The notes under the pieces are model-generated. The model did not search any database. It was not told where the DNA came from and saw only the letters and a program-made list of their open reading frames with translations. A stretch of 64,000 nt of DNA from Myxococcus xanthus (GTDB taxonomy: Bacteria; Myxococcota; Myxococcia; Myxococcales; Myxococcaceae), in NCBI RefSeq assembly GCF_013116825.1, contig NZ_JABFNS010000032.1, positions 1-64,000 of the forward strand, in the 5' to 3' direction. The position numbers and the translations under genes are program-made. How positions within the stretch are numbered: position 1 is the first letter of the stretch; each line of letters opens with the position of its first letter. Positions 1 to 8,331 of this stretch are shown piece after piece.

Positions 1-87
1 GGGCAAGGGGCCCTCGGGGGGAGCCTTCCAGCGCCGGTGCACCCACCGTGTGCGGTCACGTCGCCCCGGGGCGGACGGCCGTCCAGG

Positions 88-127
88 CCCGGTTCCAGTC
101 GGGAGGGGGGGCCCGACTGGGACCGGG
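88..127. terminator. Long GC hairpin, probable terminator of a gene left of the window
   Basis: An inverted repeat of about 16 bp (arms 88-103 and 112-127, one G-U pair, 8-nt G-rich loop). It lies 57 bases before the first gene and is not followed by a clear U tract. I read it as the terminator of an upstream gene outside the window, or possibly a leader structure of the cyclase-like gene. Confidence 0.5.
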
Positions 128-184
128 GCCCTGTGTGTTGTAGCATCCATGACAATCTGTGCCGGGGGGAATAGGGGATGCACG

Positions 185-784
185 ATGGTGGCGGAGGCTC
201 CGGAACCCGGAAAACTATCGGCGATTCTCTTCACGGGCATTGAAGGGCCTGACGGGCTCTCATGGCGTGACGAGTCGCTCCAGAACGACATGCGGGACGA
301 GCACGCGTTGCTCGTTCGTGAGTTGTTGCCGCGTCATGGAGGGCGCGAGGTGAAGCGGCTGGAGGATGGCTTCCTCCTGGAGTTCGAGGGGGGGGCCGCC
401 GCGGTGGACTTCGGTCTGGAGTTGCAGCGCGCGCTGGAGGCCCGCAACGGGGGTGTCACCGCCGAGCGCCGGGTGGTCCTCCGCGTCGGTGTCCACCTGG
501 GCATGGTGGTCCACCGCGACGGCGAGGTGTTTGGCGAAGGGGTGAACCTGGCCGCGCGCATCGAGGCGCTGGCCCGCCCCGGCACGCTCTATGTCAGTGA
601 GACGGTGGCGCGTCAGGTGGAGGGCCGTCTGGCTTCACCGCCCGTTCGCCTGGGCCGTGGGGAGATGAAGAACATCCGGTTGCCGGTGGCCGTCTACCGC
701 ATCGACCCGCCCGAGCACCGCCGCCGGATGCCGCTGCTGTCGCGCATGCGCTCCTTCTGGGGGCGCCGGAGCGCGGCGCACTGA
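185..784 (+). CDS. Class III nucleotidyl cyclase-like domain protein, probably inactive
   Basis: A 199-aa stand-alone catalytic-type domain with no transmembrane or sensor region. The class III fold is recognisable from the opening strand (AILFTGIEG), the RLEDGFLLEF strand, and the GEGVNLAARIEALA segment carrying the Asn and Arg that stabilise the transition state. The first metal-binding Asp, normally in an F-T-D-I motif, is Gly here (FTGIEG); the second (LEDG) is kept. A two-metal reaction is therefore doubtful and a pseudo-cyclase or nucleotide-binding role is more likely. I chose ATG 185 because GGGGA lies 6 nt upstream and the longer frame is Arg/Gly-rich with no domain signal. The C-terminal 25 residues are strongly basic. 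Confidence 0.75.
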   Translation: MVAEAPEPGKLSAILFTGIEGPDGLSWRDESLQNDMRDEHALLVRELLPRHGGREVKRLEDGFLLEFEGGAAAVDFGLELQRALEARNGGVTAERRVVLRVGVHLGMVVHRDGEVFGEGVNLAARIEALARPGTLYVSETVARQVEGRLASPPVRLGRGEMKNIRLPVAVYRIDPPEHRRRMPLLSRMRSFWGRRSAAH

Positions 785-837
785 CGCGCGCACGCGGGCG
801 GGCGGGCCTGGGGGCGCGGCGTTATACAGGCCGCCCC

Positions 838-1485
838 ATGCCCCAACTCACCCTCGTCGTTGGCTCGAAGAACTACTCCTCCTGGTCCCTGCGGCCCTAC
901 CTCGCGCTGGCCCACACGGGACAGCCCTTCCAGGAGGTGGTGATTCCGCTGGCTGTACCGGACACAGAGGACCGGATTGCCCGGTACTCTCCCAGCAGGC
1001 GCGTGCCGGTGCTCCAGCACGGCGACCTGACCGTCTGGGACTCGCTGGCCATCTGTGAGTATCTGGCGGAGACCTTCCCCGAGGCCCAGCTGTGGCCCCA
1101 GGACGCCGCGGCCCGCGCGGTGGCCCGCGCCGTCACCGCGGAGATGCACTCCGGCTTCGGCGCGCTCAGGCAGCACATGAACATGAACCTGCGCGCGCGC
1201 AGCCCGGGCAAGGGCCGTGCGCCCGGCGTGGCGGAGGACATCGCCCGCGTCCAGGCCCTCTGGAATGACTGTCGCGGGCGCTTCGGCCAGGGAGGGCCCT
1301 TCCTCTTCGGCCGCTTTTCCATCGCGGACGCCTTCTACGCGCCCGTCGTCACCCGCTTCGTCACCTACGACGTGGCGCTGGACGCGGTGAGCGCGGCCTA
1401 CCGCGACGCGGTGCTCGCGCTGCCCGCGCTCCAGAAATGGACCGAGGAAGGGCGGAGCGAGCCCAGCATCCCGAAGTACGACTGA
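838..1485 (+). CDS. Glutathione S-transferase family protein
   Basis: A 215-aa cytosolic GST. The N-terminal thioredoxin-like domain (about 1-80) starts LTLVVGSKNYSSWSLRPYLA, with a Ser-rich motif where the GSH thiol is normally activated. It is followed by the cis-Pro segment RVPVL and the GSH gamma-Glu binding turn WDSLAICEYLAE. The all-helical C-terminal domain covers about 90-205, with FSIADAFYAPVV as the conserved N-capping box. Length is typical. The subfamily and substrate cannot be told from sequence; such proteins usually act in detoxification or redox metabolism. It stands alone between the cyclase-like gene and a convergent lipoprotein gene. Confidence 0.88.
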   Translation: MPQLTLVVGSKNYSSWSLRPYLALAHTGQPFQEVVIPLAVPDTEDRIARYSPSRRVPVLQHGDLTVWDSLAICEYLAETFPEAQLWPQDAAARAVARAVTAEMHSGFGALRQHMNMNLRARSPGKGRAPGVAEDIARVQALWNDCRGRFGQGGPFLFGRFSIADAFYAPVVTRFVTYDVALDAVSAAYRDAVLALPALQKWTEEGRSEPSIPKYD

Positions 1486-1502
1486 GCCTTCCTCCCTGCG
1501 CG

Positions 1503-2024
1503 CTACTTGCTCGCGGGGGCCGGCTTCACCTCTTCGACCCGGGTGGCGCCGTCCTTGTCCACCGCGAGCTTCAAGTGGGGCGTGCCCTTCGCATCATGCA
1601 GGACGATGCTCGCCACGCCCTCCTCCACGCCGATGACGATGCGCTCCTTCCAGTCGTGCCGGAAGGTGATGTTGGGCTTGCCCTGGATGAGCCCCATGCA
1701 CATCGCCTCGTAGCCTTCCTCGCTGTCGAAGCAGAGGGCGTTGATGCCGATGCTGTCGAGCATCCCGAGCCCGCCGACCTCCTGCCCGGACGCATTCATG
1801 AACTGGATGCCGTAGGCCTTCACCGCGCGCTTGAGGTCCTTGGGGTCGGGCATGGGCGCCGCGATGCGGATGCGCGCCTGTCCGTGTTCGTCGACGATGT
1901 TCAGCTCACGCACGGACAGCGACGCGGCAGCGGGGGCGGTGTTCACGCTGGTGCACGCGCCGAACAGACCCAGGGCGCAGCAAGCCGCCCACATCGACCG
2001 CCGGGGGAGAAGGGAAGGGGACAT
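1503..2024 (-). CDS. Putative lipoprotein of unknown function
   Basis: A 173-aa protein with a lipoprotein signal: basic start, hydrophobic stretch and lipobox LFGAC, placing the lipidated Cys at residue 24. I chose ATG 2024 because it puts this signal at the N-terminus and has AAAGG about 10 nt upstream. The mature part alternates short beta-prone segments (ELNIVDEHGQARIRIAAP, GINALCFDSEEGY, SIVLHDAKGTPHLKLAVDKD). These resemble 'property of the sequence in time' type beta domains found in many myxobacterial exported proteins, but I do not recognise a named family. It is convergent with the GST gene, 17 bp apart. Confidence 0.7.
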   Translation of the reverse strand: MSPSLLPRRSMWAACCALGLFGACTSVNTAPAAASLSVRELNIVDEHGQARIRIAAPMPDPKDLKRAVKAYGIQFMNASGQEVGGLGMLDSIGINALCFDSEEGYEAMCMGLIQGKPNITFRHDWKERIVIGVEEGVASIVLHDAKGTPHLKLAVDKDGATRVEEVKPAPASK

Positions 2025-2134
2025 CACGAGCAGACCTTTCGGAGGACGTCGAGGAGAGGACGCCACCGTAGGGAGCCCGCACACCGCCAGGGCCATGGCG
2101 GTGCGGTCATTTCGTCATGCTTGGGTCATGGCCG

Positions 2135-2959
2135 TCAGCTCAGCGCGCCGTCGCGCACGCGCGCGAACAATGCGTCGTAGCGGCCTGCCGCGTAGAGCTG
2201 CACCAGCTCCGGGTAGCGGCCCTGGCGCAGCTCGCGCAGGTACGCGTACTTCGCGGCGTGGTAGCCCGCCACCGCCCATGCCAGGCGGGAGGCCTCCGCG
2301 CCGCCGCGCCACAGCGCGCCCTTCAACAGACAGTCGCGCGTCCAGGACGCCAGTCGCTGCACGCCCACGGGCTTGAGGCCGCGCTGCTCGGCATGGGCGC
2401 GAAGAGCCCACAGCAAGGCATAGCGGTCCTCCTTCTGCGCGCGGTACTCCACCGACGTGGCGAAGCGGTGCTCGATGAAGGCGTGGACGCGCCCGCCGGC
2501 CATCTTCGGCAGGGCCTCGTGGACAATCTGCTCCGCCCGCCACACGGCCTTGTCCCGGCGCACCAGCCGCGCCCGCCACTGCGTGCGGTAGCGGAAGCGG
2601 TGCGTTCCCAGCTCGGCCCAGTCGCGGCGGGGCAGCCGGTACACGGCCTCCGTGGGGGAAGAGGTCTTCCACGCGCGCAGGGTCTCCACCGCCTCGGGCC
2701 CCAGCAACTCGTCCGAGTCGAGGAAGAAGACGTAGTCACAGGGCGCCAGGGCGTTCACCGCGGCCTCGCGCGCGGCGCCGTAGCCTCGCCAGGCGTGAGG
2801 CACGGAGCGCGCGCCCAGGGAGCGCGCCAGCGCCGCCGAGCCATCCGTGGCCCCGGAGTCCAGCGCCACCACGTCATCACAGAGCGCCAGCAGCCCGCGC
2901 AGGCACGGCTCCAACGTGTCCCGGTTGTTCCGGTGGAGGACGTAGCCGCCCAGCTTCAT
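2135..2959 (-). CDS. Family 2 glycosyltransferase (LPS core / WaaE-like)
   Basis: A 274-aa GT-A enzyme. The N-terminus (GGYVLHRNNRDTLEPCLRG) is the usual nucleotide-sugar binding strand. DDVVALDSGATDGSAALA is the ED/DSGSTDGT-type motif, and DYVFFLDSDE at about residues 85-95 supplies the DXD-like metal site. The overall arrangement resembles enzymes that add a hexose to LPS inner core or to surface glycans, with a basic helical C-terminus for membrane association. It is the last gene of the chemoreceptor/HAD/GT unit; its ATG overlaps the HAD stop (ATGA at 2956-2959), so it should be translationally coupled. The acceptor is not predictable. Confidence 0.85.
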   Translation of the reverse strand: MKLGGYVLHRNNRDTLEPCLRGLLALCDDVVALDSGATDGSAALARSLGARSVPHAWRGYGAAREAAVNALAPCDYVFFLDSDELLGPEAVETLRAWKTSSPTEAVYRLPRRDWAELGTHRFRYRTQWRARLVRRDKAVWRAEQIVHEALPKMAGGRVHAFIEHRFATSVEYRAQKEDRYALLWALRAHAEQRGLKPVGVQRLASWTRDCLLKGALWRGGAEASRLAWAVAGYHAAKYAYLRELRQGRYPELVQLYAAGRYDALFARVRDGALS

Positions 2960-3555
2960 AGACCCAGGGCCTTGAGCTGCGCGTCGAAGGCGTCGGCGGT
3001 GGTGAAGAGCCGGCCTGGAATGCCCACGGCCTCGGCGGCCTGGACGAACTCGGGCAGGTCGTCGAAGAAGACGGCCTCCTCCGGCGCGCAGCCCACGCCC
3101 GTCAGCGCGAGCCGGAAGATGTCCGGCTCCGGCTTCACGTGGCCCACCTCGCAGCTCATCACCACGCTGTCGAAGCGCTGGAGCACCGGCAGCAGCGGAC
3201 GCAGGTAGGCGACGTGCAGCGCGTTGGTGTTGGACACCAGTCCCAGGCGCACCCGGCCCACCAGCGACTCGATGCGCGGCAGCACGGCGTCATGCAGCGT
3301 GAAGTGGCTGCTCCACAGCGGGGCGAACTCCGCCATGGGCAGGTCCACGTCCAGCGCGCGGCACACGTCCTGGCGGATGCCCTCCGCGCCCAGCACGCCG
3401 CGGTTGGCGTCCGTCCACCCCGCGCCCGTCAGCCGCCGGGCCACCTCGGCGGCCTCCAGGCCCGCGCGGGCGCCCAGCCGGGAGAAGAGCAGGGTGTTGT
3501 CGTGGAAGACGAGGACGTTGCCCAGGTCCAGCAGCACTGCCTTCACCTGCGCCAT
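2956..3555 (-). CDS. HAD-superfamily hydrolase (subclass IA)
   Basis: A 199-aa phosphatase-like protein. Motif I is AVLLDLGNVLV, the DLGNV variant seen in YihX-like HAD phosphatases. Motif II is GLVSNTNA, motif III the Lys in GHVKPEPDIF, and motif IV FFDDLPEFV. A helical cap lies between motifs I and II. The substrate is probably a small phosphorylated metabolite (sugar phosphate or nucleotide). ATG 3555 was chosen for its position right before motif I and for GAAGGAGC upstream, inside the end of the chemoreceptor gene (10-nt gap). The stop overlaps the glycosyltransferase start. Confidence 0.85.
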   Translation of the reverse strand: MAQVKAVLLDLGNVLVFHDNTLLFSRLGARAGLEAAEVARRLTGAGWTDANRGVLGAEGIRQDVCRALDVDLPMAEFAPLWSSHFTLHDAVLPRIESLVGRVRLGLVSNTNALHVAYLRPLLPVLQRFDSVVMSCEVGHVKPEPDIFRLALTGVGCAPEEAVFFDDLPEFVQAAEAVGIPGRLFTTADAFDAQLKALGL

Positions 3556-3565
3556 GCATGCTCCT

Positions 3566-5461
3566 TCAGATGCGATAAGCGCGGGCCACGTCCTGCATCT
3601 GCTCGGACACATCCTGGAGCAGCTTCGCCGCCCGGGTGGTGGCCGCCAGGCTCTCCTGGGTGTCGTTCATCATGGAGGACAGGTCCGTGACCGCGCTGAA
3701 AATCTGGGCGATGCCCGCGTTCTGCTGACTCACCGCGCCGGCAATCTGCCGCACCGCGGTGGCGTTGTCCTGGATGATGGCGGCCAGCTCCTTCAGCCGC
3801 TCTCCGGTGCCGCGCACCTGCTCCAGGCCGTTCTCCATATGCGTGTAGCCCTGCTCCGTCATCTTCGCGGTGGAGAGGATGGCGCTGCTCAAATCGCCCA
3901 GGATTTCGCGCACCCGGTCCGTGGCCTGGATGGACTGGTCCGCCAGGCTGCGAATCTCGCGCGCCACCACGCCAAAGCCCTTGCCGTGCTCGCCGGAGCG
4001 GACGGACTCGATGGCGGCGTTGAGCGCCAGCATGTTGGACTGGTCCGCCAGGTCCTTCACGGTCTGGGTGATTCCGCCAATCTGCTGTGTGCGCTCGTTG
4101 AGCTGGGCGATGCGCTCCGTCATCTGCTCGGCCTGGGACAGGATTTCGGAGAAGCCGCCCAGGCTGTCCCGGATGGCCCCTTCGCCCGCGCGCCCCACCT
4201 CTTCGGCCACGGAGGCGCGCTTGAGCACGTCCTCCGCCTTCTCCGAGGCCAGCATCGACGTCTGCTTGATTTCCTGCGCCGTCACCTGCGTCTGCTGGAG
4301 GGCCGCGGCCTGACGGGCCACGTTGCGCTCCTGCTGCGTCGACGCGGTCTGCAGCTCCGCCACCGTCTCACTGAGCACGCGCGTGCCGGTGTGCAGGCTC
4401 TGCGCTGTCTCCCGCAGCTGGAACACCAGCAGGCCGAAGGCGCCGGCCAGCTCGCCCACCTCGTCGTTGCCGGCCTTCACGTCCAGCGTCTGCGTGAGGT
4501 CGCCCTCGCTCACCAGCCGCGTCACCGCCGCGCGCAGGGCCAGCACGGGACCGGAGATGCGGTGCGACAGCAGCCACGCGCCCACGACGGCCAGCGCGAT
4601 GAAGCCCACCGCCATCAGCAACGCCATCCGGTTCACGCGCACCACCGGGGCGTAGGCCTCCGCCGGGTCCACGCGCGCCACGAAGTGCCAGCCGTCGGCC
4701 ACGTCGCGCACGTCCGTGCCGTTGACGGCCGTGACGGCCAGCAGCGCGTCATTGCCCTCGGCGTTCGCGCCGCGCGAGTCGTACAGCGGCGTGCCGTCCG
4801 GCCGCTGGAGGGTCATGGCGAAGCTCTTCAGTGCGCGCTGATGGGCACGGGCCAGCGCCGGCTGCACCAGCTGGTCCACGTGGGCCCAGTCGAAGGCGGC
4901 CAGCAGCACGCCCATCCGGTGCTTGGAGACCGGGTCCAGCACCGGGAAGGCCAGCGACAGCACGTGGCCGGTGAAGATGGGGTGCTCTTCGGTGATGCCC
5001 TCGCTGCTGGTGCGCCCCTGCTGGGCCTCCGTGAACCAGGGGCTGCGCCGCACCTCGTCCTGCCGGCGCAGGTATTCGTCGCGCAGGGCGGGGGTATTGG
5101 CGGAGATGGCGCGGCCGGTGTCGTCGAAGACGACGATGCCGTTGAGGGTGAGGTAGCGGCTCTGGAGCACGCCGAGCATGGCGTCGGCGGGCGACACGTC
5201 ACCTCGCAGCGCGGCACGGACCGCGGGGTCCTCGGCCCAGCCGCGGGCGCTCGCCTCCCGTTCGGCCAGCGTCGACTCCAGCAGGTCCTTCACGCCTTCG
5301 GCCTCGCTCAGCAGCGACGCGTGAATCTGCTCTTCCATCACCTGCCGCGCGCTGCGGGCCTGGAGCCAGGTCAGCGTCAGCAGCGGGACGACCGACAGCA
5401 GCGTCGCGTAGAGCGTGAGGCGTCCGCGAAGGGACTGGGTTCCAGGAAGAGAAAGGGCCAT
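3566..5461 (-). CDS. Methyl-accepting chemotaxis protein with periplasmic sensor domain
   Basis: A 631-aa chemoreceptor. Membrane helices lie at about 16-34 and 278-298 and bracket a 240-residue periplasmic region of dCache type ([38 protein letters not shown]). A HAMP linker (about 298-350) follows, then a long coiled-coil signalling domain whose hairpin tip near 470-500 has the canonical motif [19 protein letters not shown]. No C-terminal CheR-binding pentapeptide is visible (ends DVARAYRI). No che genes lie nearby, so it is an orphan receptor. It heads the unit with the HAD and GT2 genes. Confidence 0.95.
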   Translation of the reverse strand: MALSLPGTQSLRGRLTLYATLLSVVPLLTLTWLQARSARQVMEEQIHASLLSEAEGVKDLLESTLAEREASARGWAEDPAVRAALRGDVSPADAMLGVLQSRYLTLNGIVVFDDTGRAISANTPALRDEYLRRQDEVRRSPWFTEAQQGRTSSEGITEEHPIFTGHVLSLAFPVLDPVSKHRMGVLLAAFDWAHVDQLVQPALARAHQRALKSFAMTLQRPDGTPLYDSRGANAEGNDALLAVTAVNGTDVRDVADGWHFVARVDPAEAYAPVVRVNRMALLMAVGFIALAVVGAWLLSHRISGPVLALRAAVTRLVSEGDLTQTLDVKAGNDEVGELAGAFGLLVFQLRETAQSLHTGTRVLSETVAELQTASTQQERNVARQAAALQQTQVTAQEIKQTSMLASEKAEDVLKRASVAEEVGRAGEGAIRDSLGGFSEILSQAEQMTERIAQLNERTQQIGGITQTVKDLADQSNMLALNAAIESVRSGEHGKGFGVVAREIRSLADQSIQATDRVREILGDLSSAILSTAKMTEQGYTHMENGLEQVRGTGERLKELAAIIQDNATAVRQIAGAVSQQNAGIAQIFSAVTDLSSMMNDTQESLAATTRAAKLLQDVSEQMQDVARAYRI

Positions 5462-5558
5462 GTGGCGCGGCGGGCAGCGTGCGGGGGCCTCCCAGAAAGG
5501 TCGGCCCTCGTCCTATACCAGAGCCCCGCGTCTCCAGGGCACCCCCACGCCTGCCCGC

Positions 5559-5999
5559 TCAGATGACAGGCACCCGGTTGGGCAGCTCCTTCGCCGGGAC
5601 GTTGGAGTAGTCCGAGTCCACGTCCAGGAGGACGCGCTGCCGGACCCGGGCGCTCAGCAAGCGGCGAATCCTCCCCAGGAATCCCGGCGGCGCCGCGATG
5701 ACCAGCTTGTCGAAGTCGCGCCGGTCATGTGCCTTGTCCAGGAACACGGACAGCTCGCGGGCGAAGCGGTCGTGCTCCAGCTCCCTTCGTCCATTGGGCT
5801 CGTTCTCCGCCGGCGGGCCGTGCAGGGTGCCGGCATTGGGGTTGTCCGCCTGCTCAATCAGCTCTGCCTGACGGGCCCGACTCTCGTCGTGGTGGAACTC
5901 CTCCACCAGCCGCCAGTCCTCTTCCGCCTTCGCGTCCGTCGCGAAGAGGCGGGCCCGGCTTGCGTTCCCCACCAGAATCCAGAGCGTCCCATTCGCCAT
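5559..5999 (-). CDS. Host_attach-family protein
   Basis: A 146-aa soluble protein matching the Host_attach (AtsE-type) family: the opening WILVGNASRARLFATD, an acidic/polar middle, and the C-terminal block FDKLVIAAPPGFLGRIRRLL. The name comes from rhizobial host attachment; the fold resembles release-factor/pelota-like domains, and the biochemical role is unknown. AAGGAG lies 8 nt before ATG 5999. It is a single-gene unit, divergent from the PEGA-protein gene across 200 bp. Confidence 0.8.
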   Translation of the reverse strand: MANGTLWILVGNASRARLFATDAKAEEDWRLVEEFHHDESRARQAELIEQADNPNAGTLHGPPAENEPNGRRELEHDRFARELSVFLDKAHDRRDFDKLVIAAPPGFLGRIRRLLSARVRQRVLLDVDSDYSNVPAKELPNRVPVI

Positions 6000-6199
6000 G
6001 TCGTGCGTCTCCTTGCGCTATAGAGTGGGAGATGCGGACCCCTGCGGGCCAAGGCAAGCTTCCCCAGACGAGCCGCTCGCACGCCGAGCGCAGGGCAGGC
6101 AGCCAGGCCGCGCATCGTTGACGGGTTTTGCGGGGACTGGGGGGGGCGCCACGGGCGCCTCATTCCGTTGCGCGGAGCGTCGCGATACAAGAGGGGGCC

Positions 6200-7408
6200 A
6201 TGTATATTTCCGTTGCTCCCGTCATCGCCCTGCTGGCGCTCGCGCTGCTGGCTGCTCCCTCGTGGGCTCAGGAACAGGGTGGGCTGGGCCTGGACCTCAC
6301 CTCGGACGCTCCCGCCGAGCAGCAGGGAATGGACATGGGGTTGGACCTGCGTCCCAGCAATCCCAACGCGGACCTCCTGCCTCGCTTCGCGTTGGTGGGG
6401 CTGTACGCGACGGAGCGCGCGGGTGCGCAGCAGGCGCAGAGCTGGTTGGAGGCCCTGGCGCGCGGGGCGCTGTCCTCCGCCATGGTGGCGCAGGCGTCGG
6501 ACCTGGTGGAGACGCGTGAGCGGCTGGCGGAGGGCCACGACGCGGCGGTGCGCTGCGCGGAGGCCGCGTGCTTCGCCGAGCCCGCGGAGTTGCTGGACGC
6601 GGACCTGCTGACCACCGCGCGTCTGTCTTTGGAGGATGCGGGCTGGACGCTGCGGGCGTGGACCTACGACAGGGACCGCCGCGTGGTGCACGAGGACTTC
6701 GTGACGGGGCGCAACCCGCGCGACCCGGACTTCGCGAACGAAGCCGCCGCGATGCTGTCCAAGCGCCTGACGGCGTTGGCCCGGCCGCGCGCGATGCTGA
6801 CGGTGAACGTCAACGTGCCGCAGGCGGTGGTGAAGGTGGGCGAGCGCATCGTGGGCGTGGGCAGCGTGGAGGTGCGCCAGGCGCCCGGCGTGGTGGCGGT
6901 GGAGGTCTCCGCGGACGAGTACGGCACCCAGACGCGCACCCTGGACCTCACGCCCGGCGCGCGCGAGACAGTGGACGTCATGCTGGAGATTTCTGGTCCG
7001 GCGCCGGATGGACCTCCCGATGATTCCGTGGCCGGCGTGGCGGCATCCCGGAAGGCGCCTCACAAGTCCCTCTTCAAGCGGCCCGCGCTCTACACCGCGC
7101 TGGTGGGACTGGCCGCGGTGGGGGTGGGTGTGGTGATGGGCATGGCCGCCAAGGACGTCGAGAAGCACGGGGGCGACGCGGATGGAGACGGCATTTTCGA
7201 CGTCACTCGCAAGGAGCGGCTGGACGCGCAATCCCAGGCCAATCTGGCCACGGCACTGCTGGTGGGCGGCGGCGCGGTGACGGCGGGCAGCGTGGCATGG
7301 CTGGTGTTGGTGCCCACGCGCAGCGCGCCCGCATCGACGTCCGTGGCACCCGGAAGCGGCGGTGGTGCCTCCACGTCCCTGCACGTCATGGTCGGCGGGA
7401 GTTTCTAG
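6200..7408 (+). CDS. Secreted PEGA-domain protein with two C-terminal membrane helices
   Basis: A 402-aa protein. Residues 1-24 form a Sec signal peptide ending SWA-QE. The region to about 190 carries conserved Cys and short helices (RCAEAACFAE) reminiscent of the sensor part of myxobacterial TonB-less outer proteins. A PEGA domain follows (about 195-265: MLTVNVNVPQAVVKVGERIV... and APGVVAVEVSADEYGTQTRTLD). Two hydrophobic helices (about 300-322 and 350-372) flank a DADGDGIFD calcium-like loop. ATG 6200 has GAGGGGG 3 nt upstream and starts the signal peptide. It precedes, by 5 nt, the MopE-like lipoprotein gene and then a PEGA-tailed kinase gene. Confidence 0.8.
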   Translation: MYISVAPVIALLALALLAAPSWAQEQGGLGLDLTSDAPAEQQGMDMGLDLRPSNPNADLLPRFALVGLYATERAGAQQAQSWLEALARGALSSAMVAQASDLVETRERLAEGHDAAVRCAEAACFAEPAELLDADLLTTARLSLEDAGWTLRAWTYDRDRRVVHEDFVTGRNPRDPDFANEAAAMLSKRLTALARPRAMLTVNVNVPQAVVKVGERIVGVGSVEVRQAPGVVAVEVSADEYGTQTRTLDLTPGARETVDVMLEISGPAPDGPPDDSVAGVAASRKAPHKSLFKRPALYTALVGLAAVGVGVVMGMAAKDVEKHGGDADGDGIFDVTRKERLDAQSQANLATALLVGGGAVTAGSVAWLVLVPTRSAPASTSVAPGSGGGASTSLHVMVGGSF

Positions 7409-7413
7409 AGCCT

Positions 7414-8205
7414 ATGAAGACCTTCGAATCCCAGCTGCGCGCGTGGTGTGGCCTGTTGCTCGTCGCGGGCGCGGTGAGCTGCACGGTGAGTTTCCCGGAC
7501 GACGTGCCCTACACGTGCACGGAGACCGCGGACTGCGGCGGCGACGGCTACGTCTGCACGTCCCTGCCGGACAACGGGCCGCGGTACTGCTGCCTGCCGG
7601 ACCCCGCGGAAGTCTGCAACGGCCTGGACGACGACTGTGACGGCCTGGTCGATAACCTGGAGACCGCCTGCTATACGGGGCCGGAAGGCACGCTCGACGT
7701 GGGGCTCTGTCACGCCGGTGAGTCCATCTGCACCCGGGAGGCGAGCATCGCGTGCGTGGGGCAGGTGCTACCCGGCACTGAAATCTGCAATGGCCTGGAT
7801 GACGACTGCGACGGGACGGCGGACGAGGATTTCGACCTGAAGACGGACCCGGGCCACTGCGGCGTCTGCAACAATGACTGTTCCTTCCTCCAGGACTGCG
7901 TGAATGGCGAGTGCGTGCGCCGTCAGGAGCTGGACTGCGCCAACGGCCAGGACGACGACGGTGACGGCTTCACGGACTGCCAGGACCGCGCGGACTGTGA
8001 CGGCAAGTCGTGTGGTCCGGAGTGCGTGTGCGAGGGGGGCTCGAAGACGGAGACGAGCTGCACCAACGGCGATGATGATGACGGGGATGGCTTGGTGGAC
8101 TGCGCGGACCGCGCGGACTGCCCCACGGAGACGCAGTGCGGGCCTCTCAGGTCGGGTGACGAAAACGATTATCCGCGCTGCCAGGTGAATGGAGTCTGTC
8201 TGTGA
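7414..8205 (+). CDS. Cys/Asp-rich lipoprotein with MopE-type repeats
   Basis: A 263-aa lipoprotein (lipobox GAVSC, Cys at residue 23). The mature chain has repeats of the MopE-type putative metal-binding motif. Two are full (VCNGLDDDCDGLVD and ICNGLDDDCDGTAD) and two are related D-rich units (CANGQDDDGDGFTDC and CTNGDDDDGDGLVDC), separated by Cys pairs likely to form disulfides. In Methylococcus MopE this motif binds copper; in myxobacteria such proteins are common and uncharacterised, so calcium or copper binding is inference. It lies 5 nt after the PEGA protein gene and is probably co-transcribed with it. Confidence 0.82.
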   Translation: MKTFESQLRAWCGLLLVAGAVSCTVSFPDDVPYTCTETADCGGDGYVCTSLPDNGPRYCCLPDPAEVCNGLDDDCDGLVDNLETACYTGPEGTLDVGLCHAGESICTREASIACVGQVLPGTEICNGLDDDCDGTADEDFDLKTDPGHCGVCNNDCSFLQDCVNGECVRRQELDCANGQDDDGDGFTDCQDRADCDGKSCGPECVCEGGSKTETSCTNGDDDDGDGLVDCADRADCPTETQCGPLRSGDENDYPRCQVNGVCL

Positions 8206-8331
8206 TGAAGTCGGCTCCCGTGCGTCAATGTCCGCCATCCCGCACTCACCGAGGGTGGGTGGCGTCCCTGGGAAGACAGAGTGCTGATCCAGGGTTGCTG
8301 TTTGCCTCGGACATGGAAATTTCTTCTCATC

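Noticed and set aside
3224..5566. 780-codon plus-strand frame across the chemoreceptor gene
   Set aside because: Overlaps an unmistakable chemoreceptor on the other strand and has His/Arg-rich, domain-free translation.
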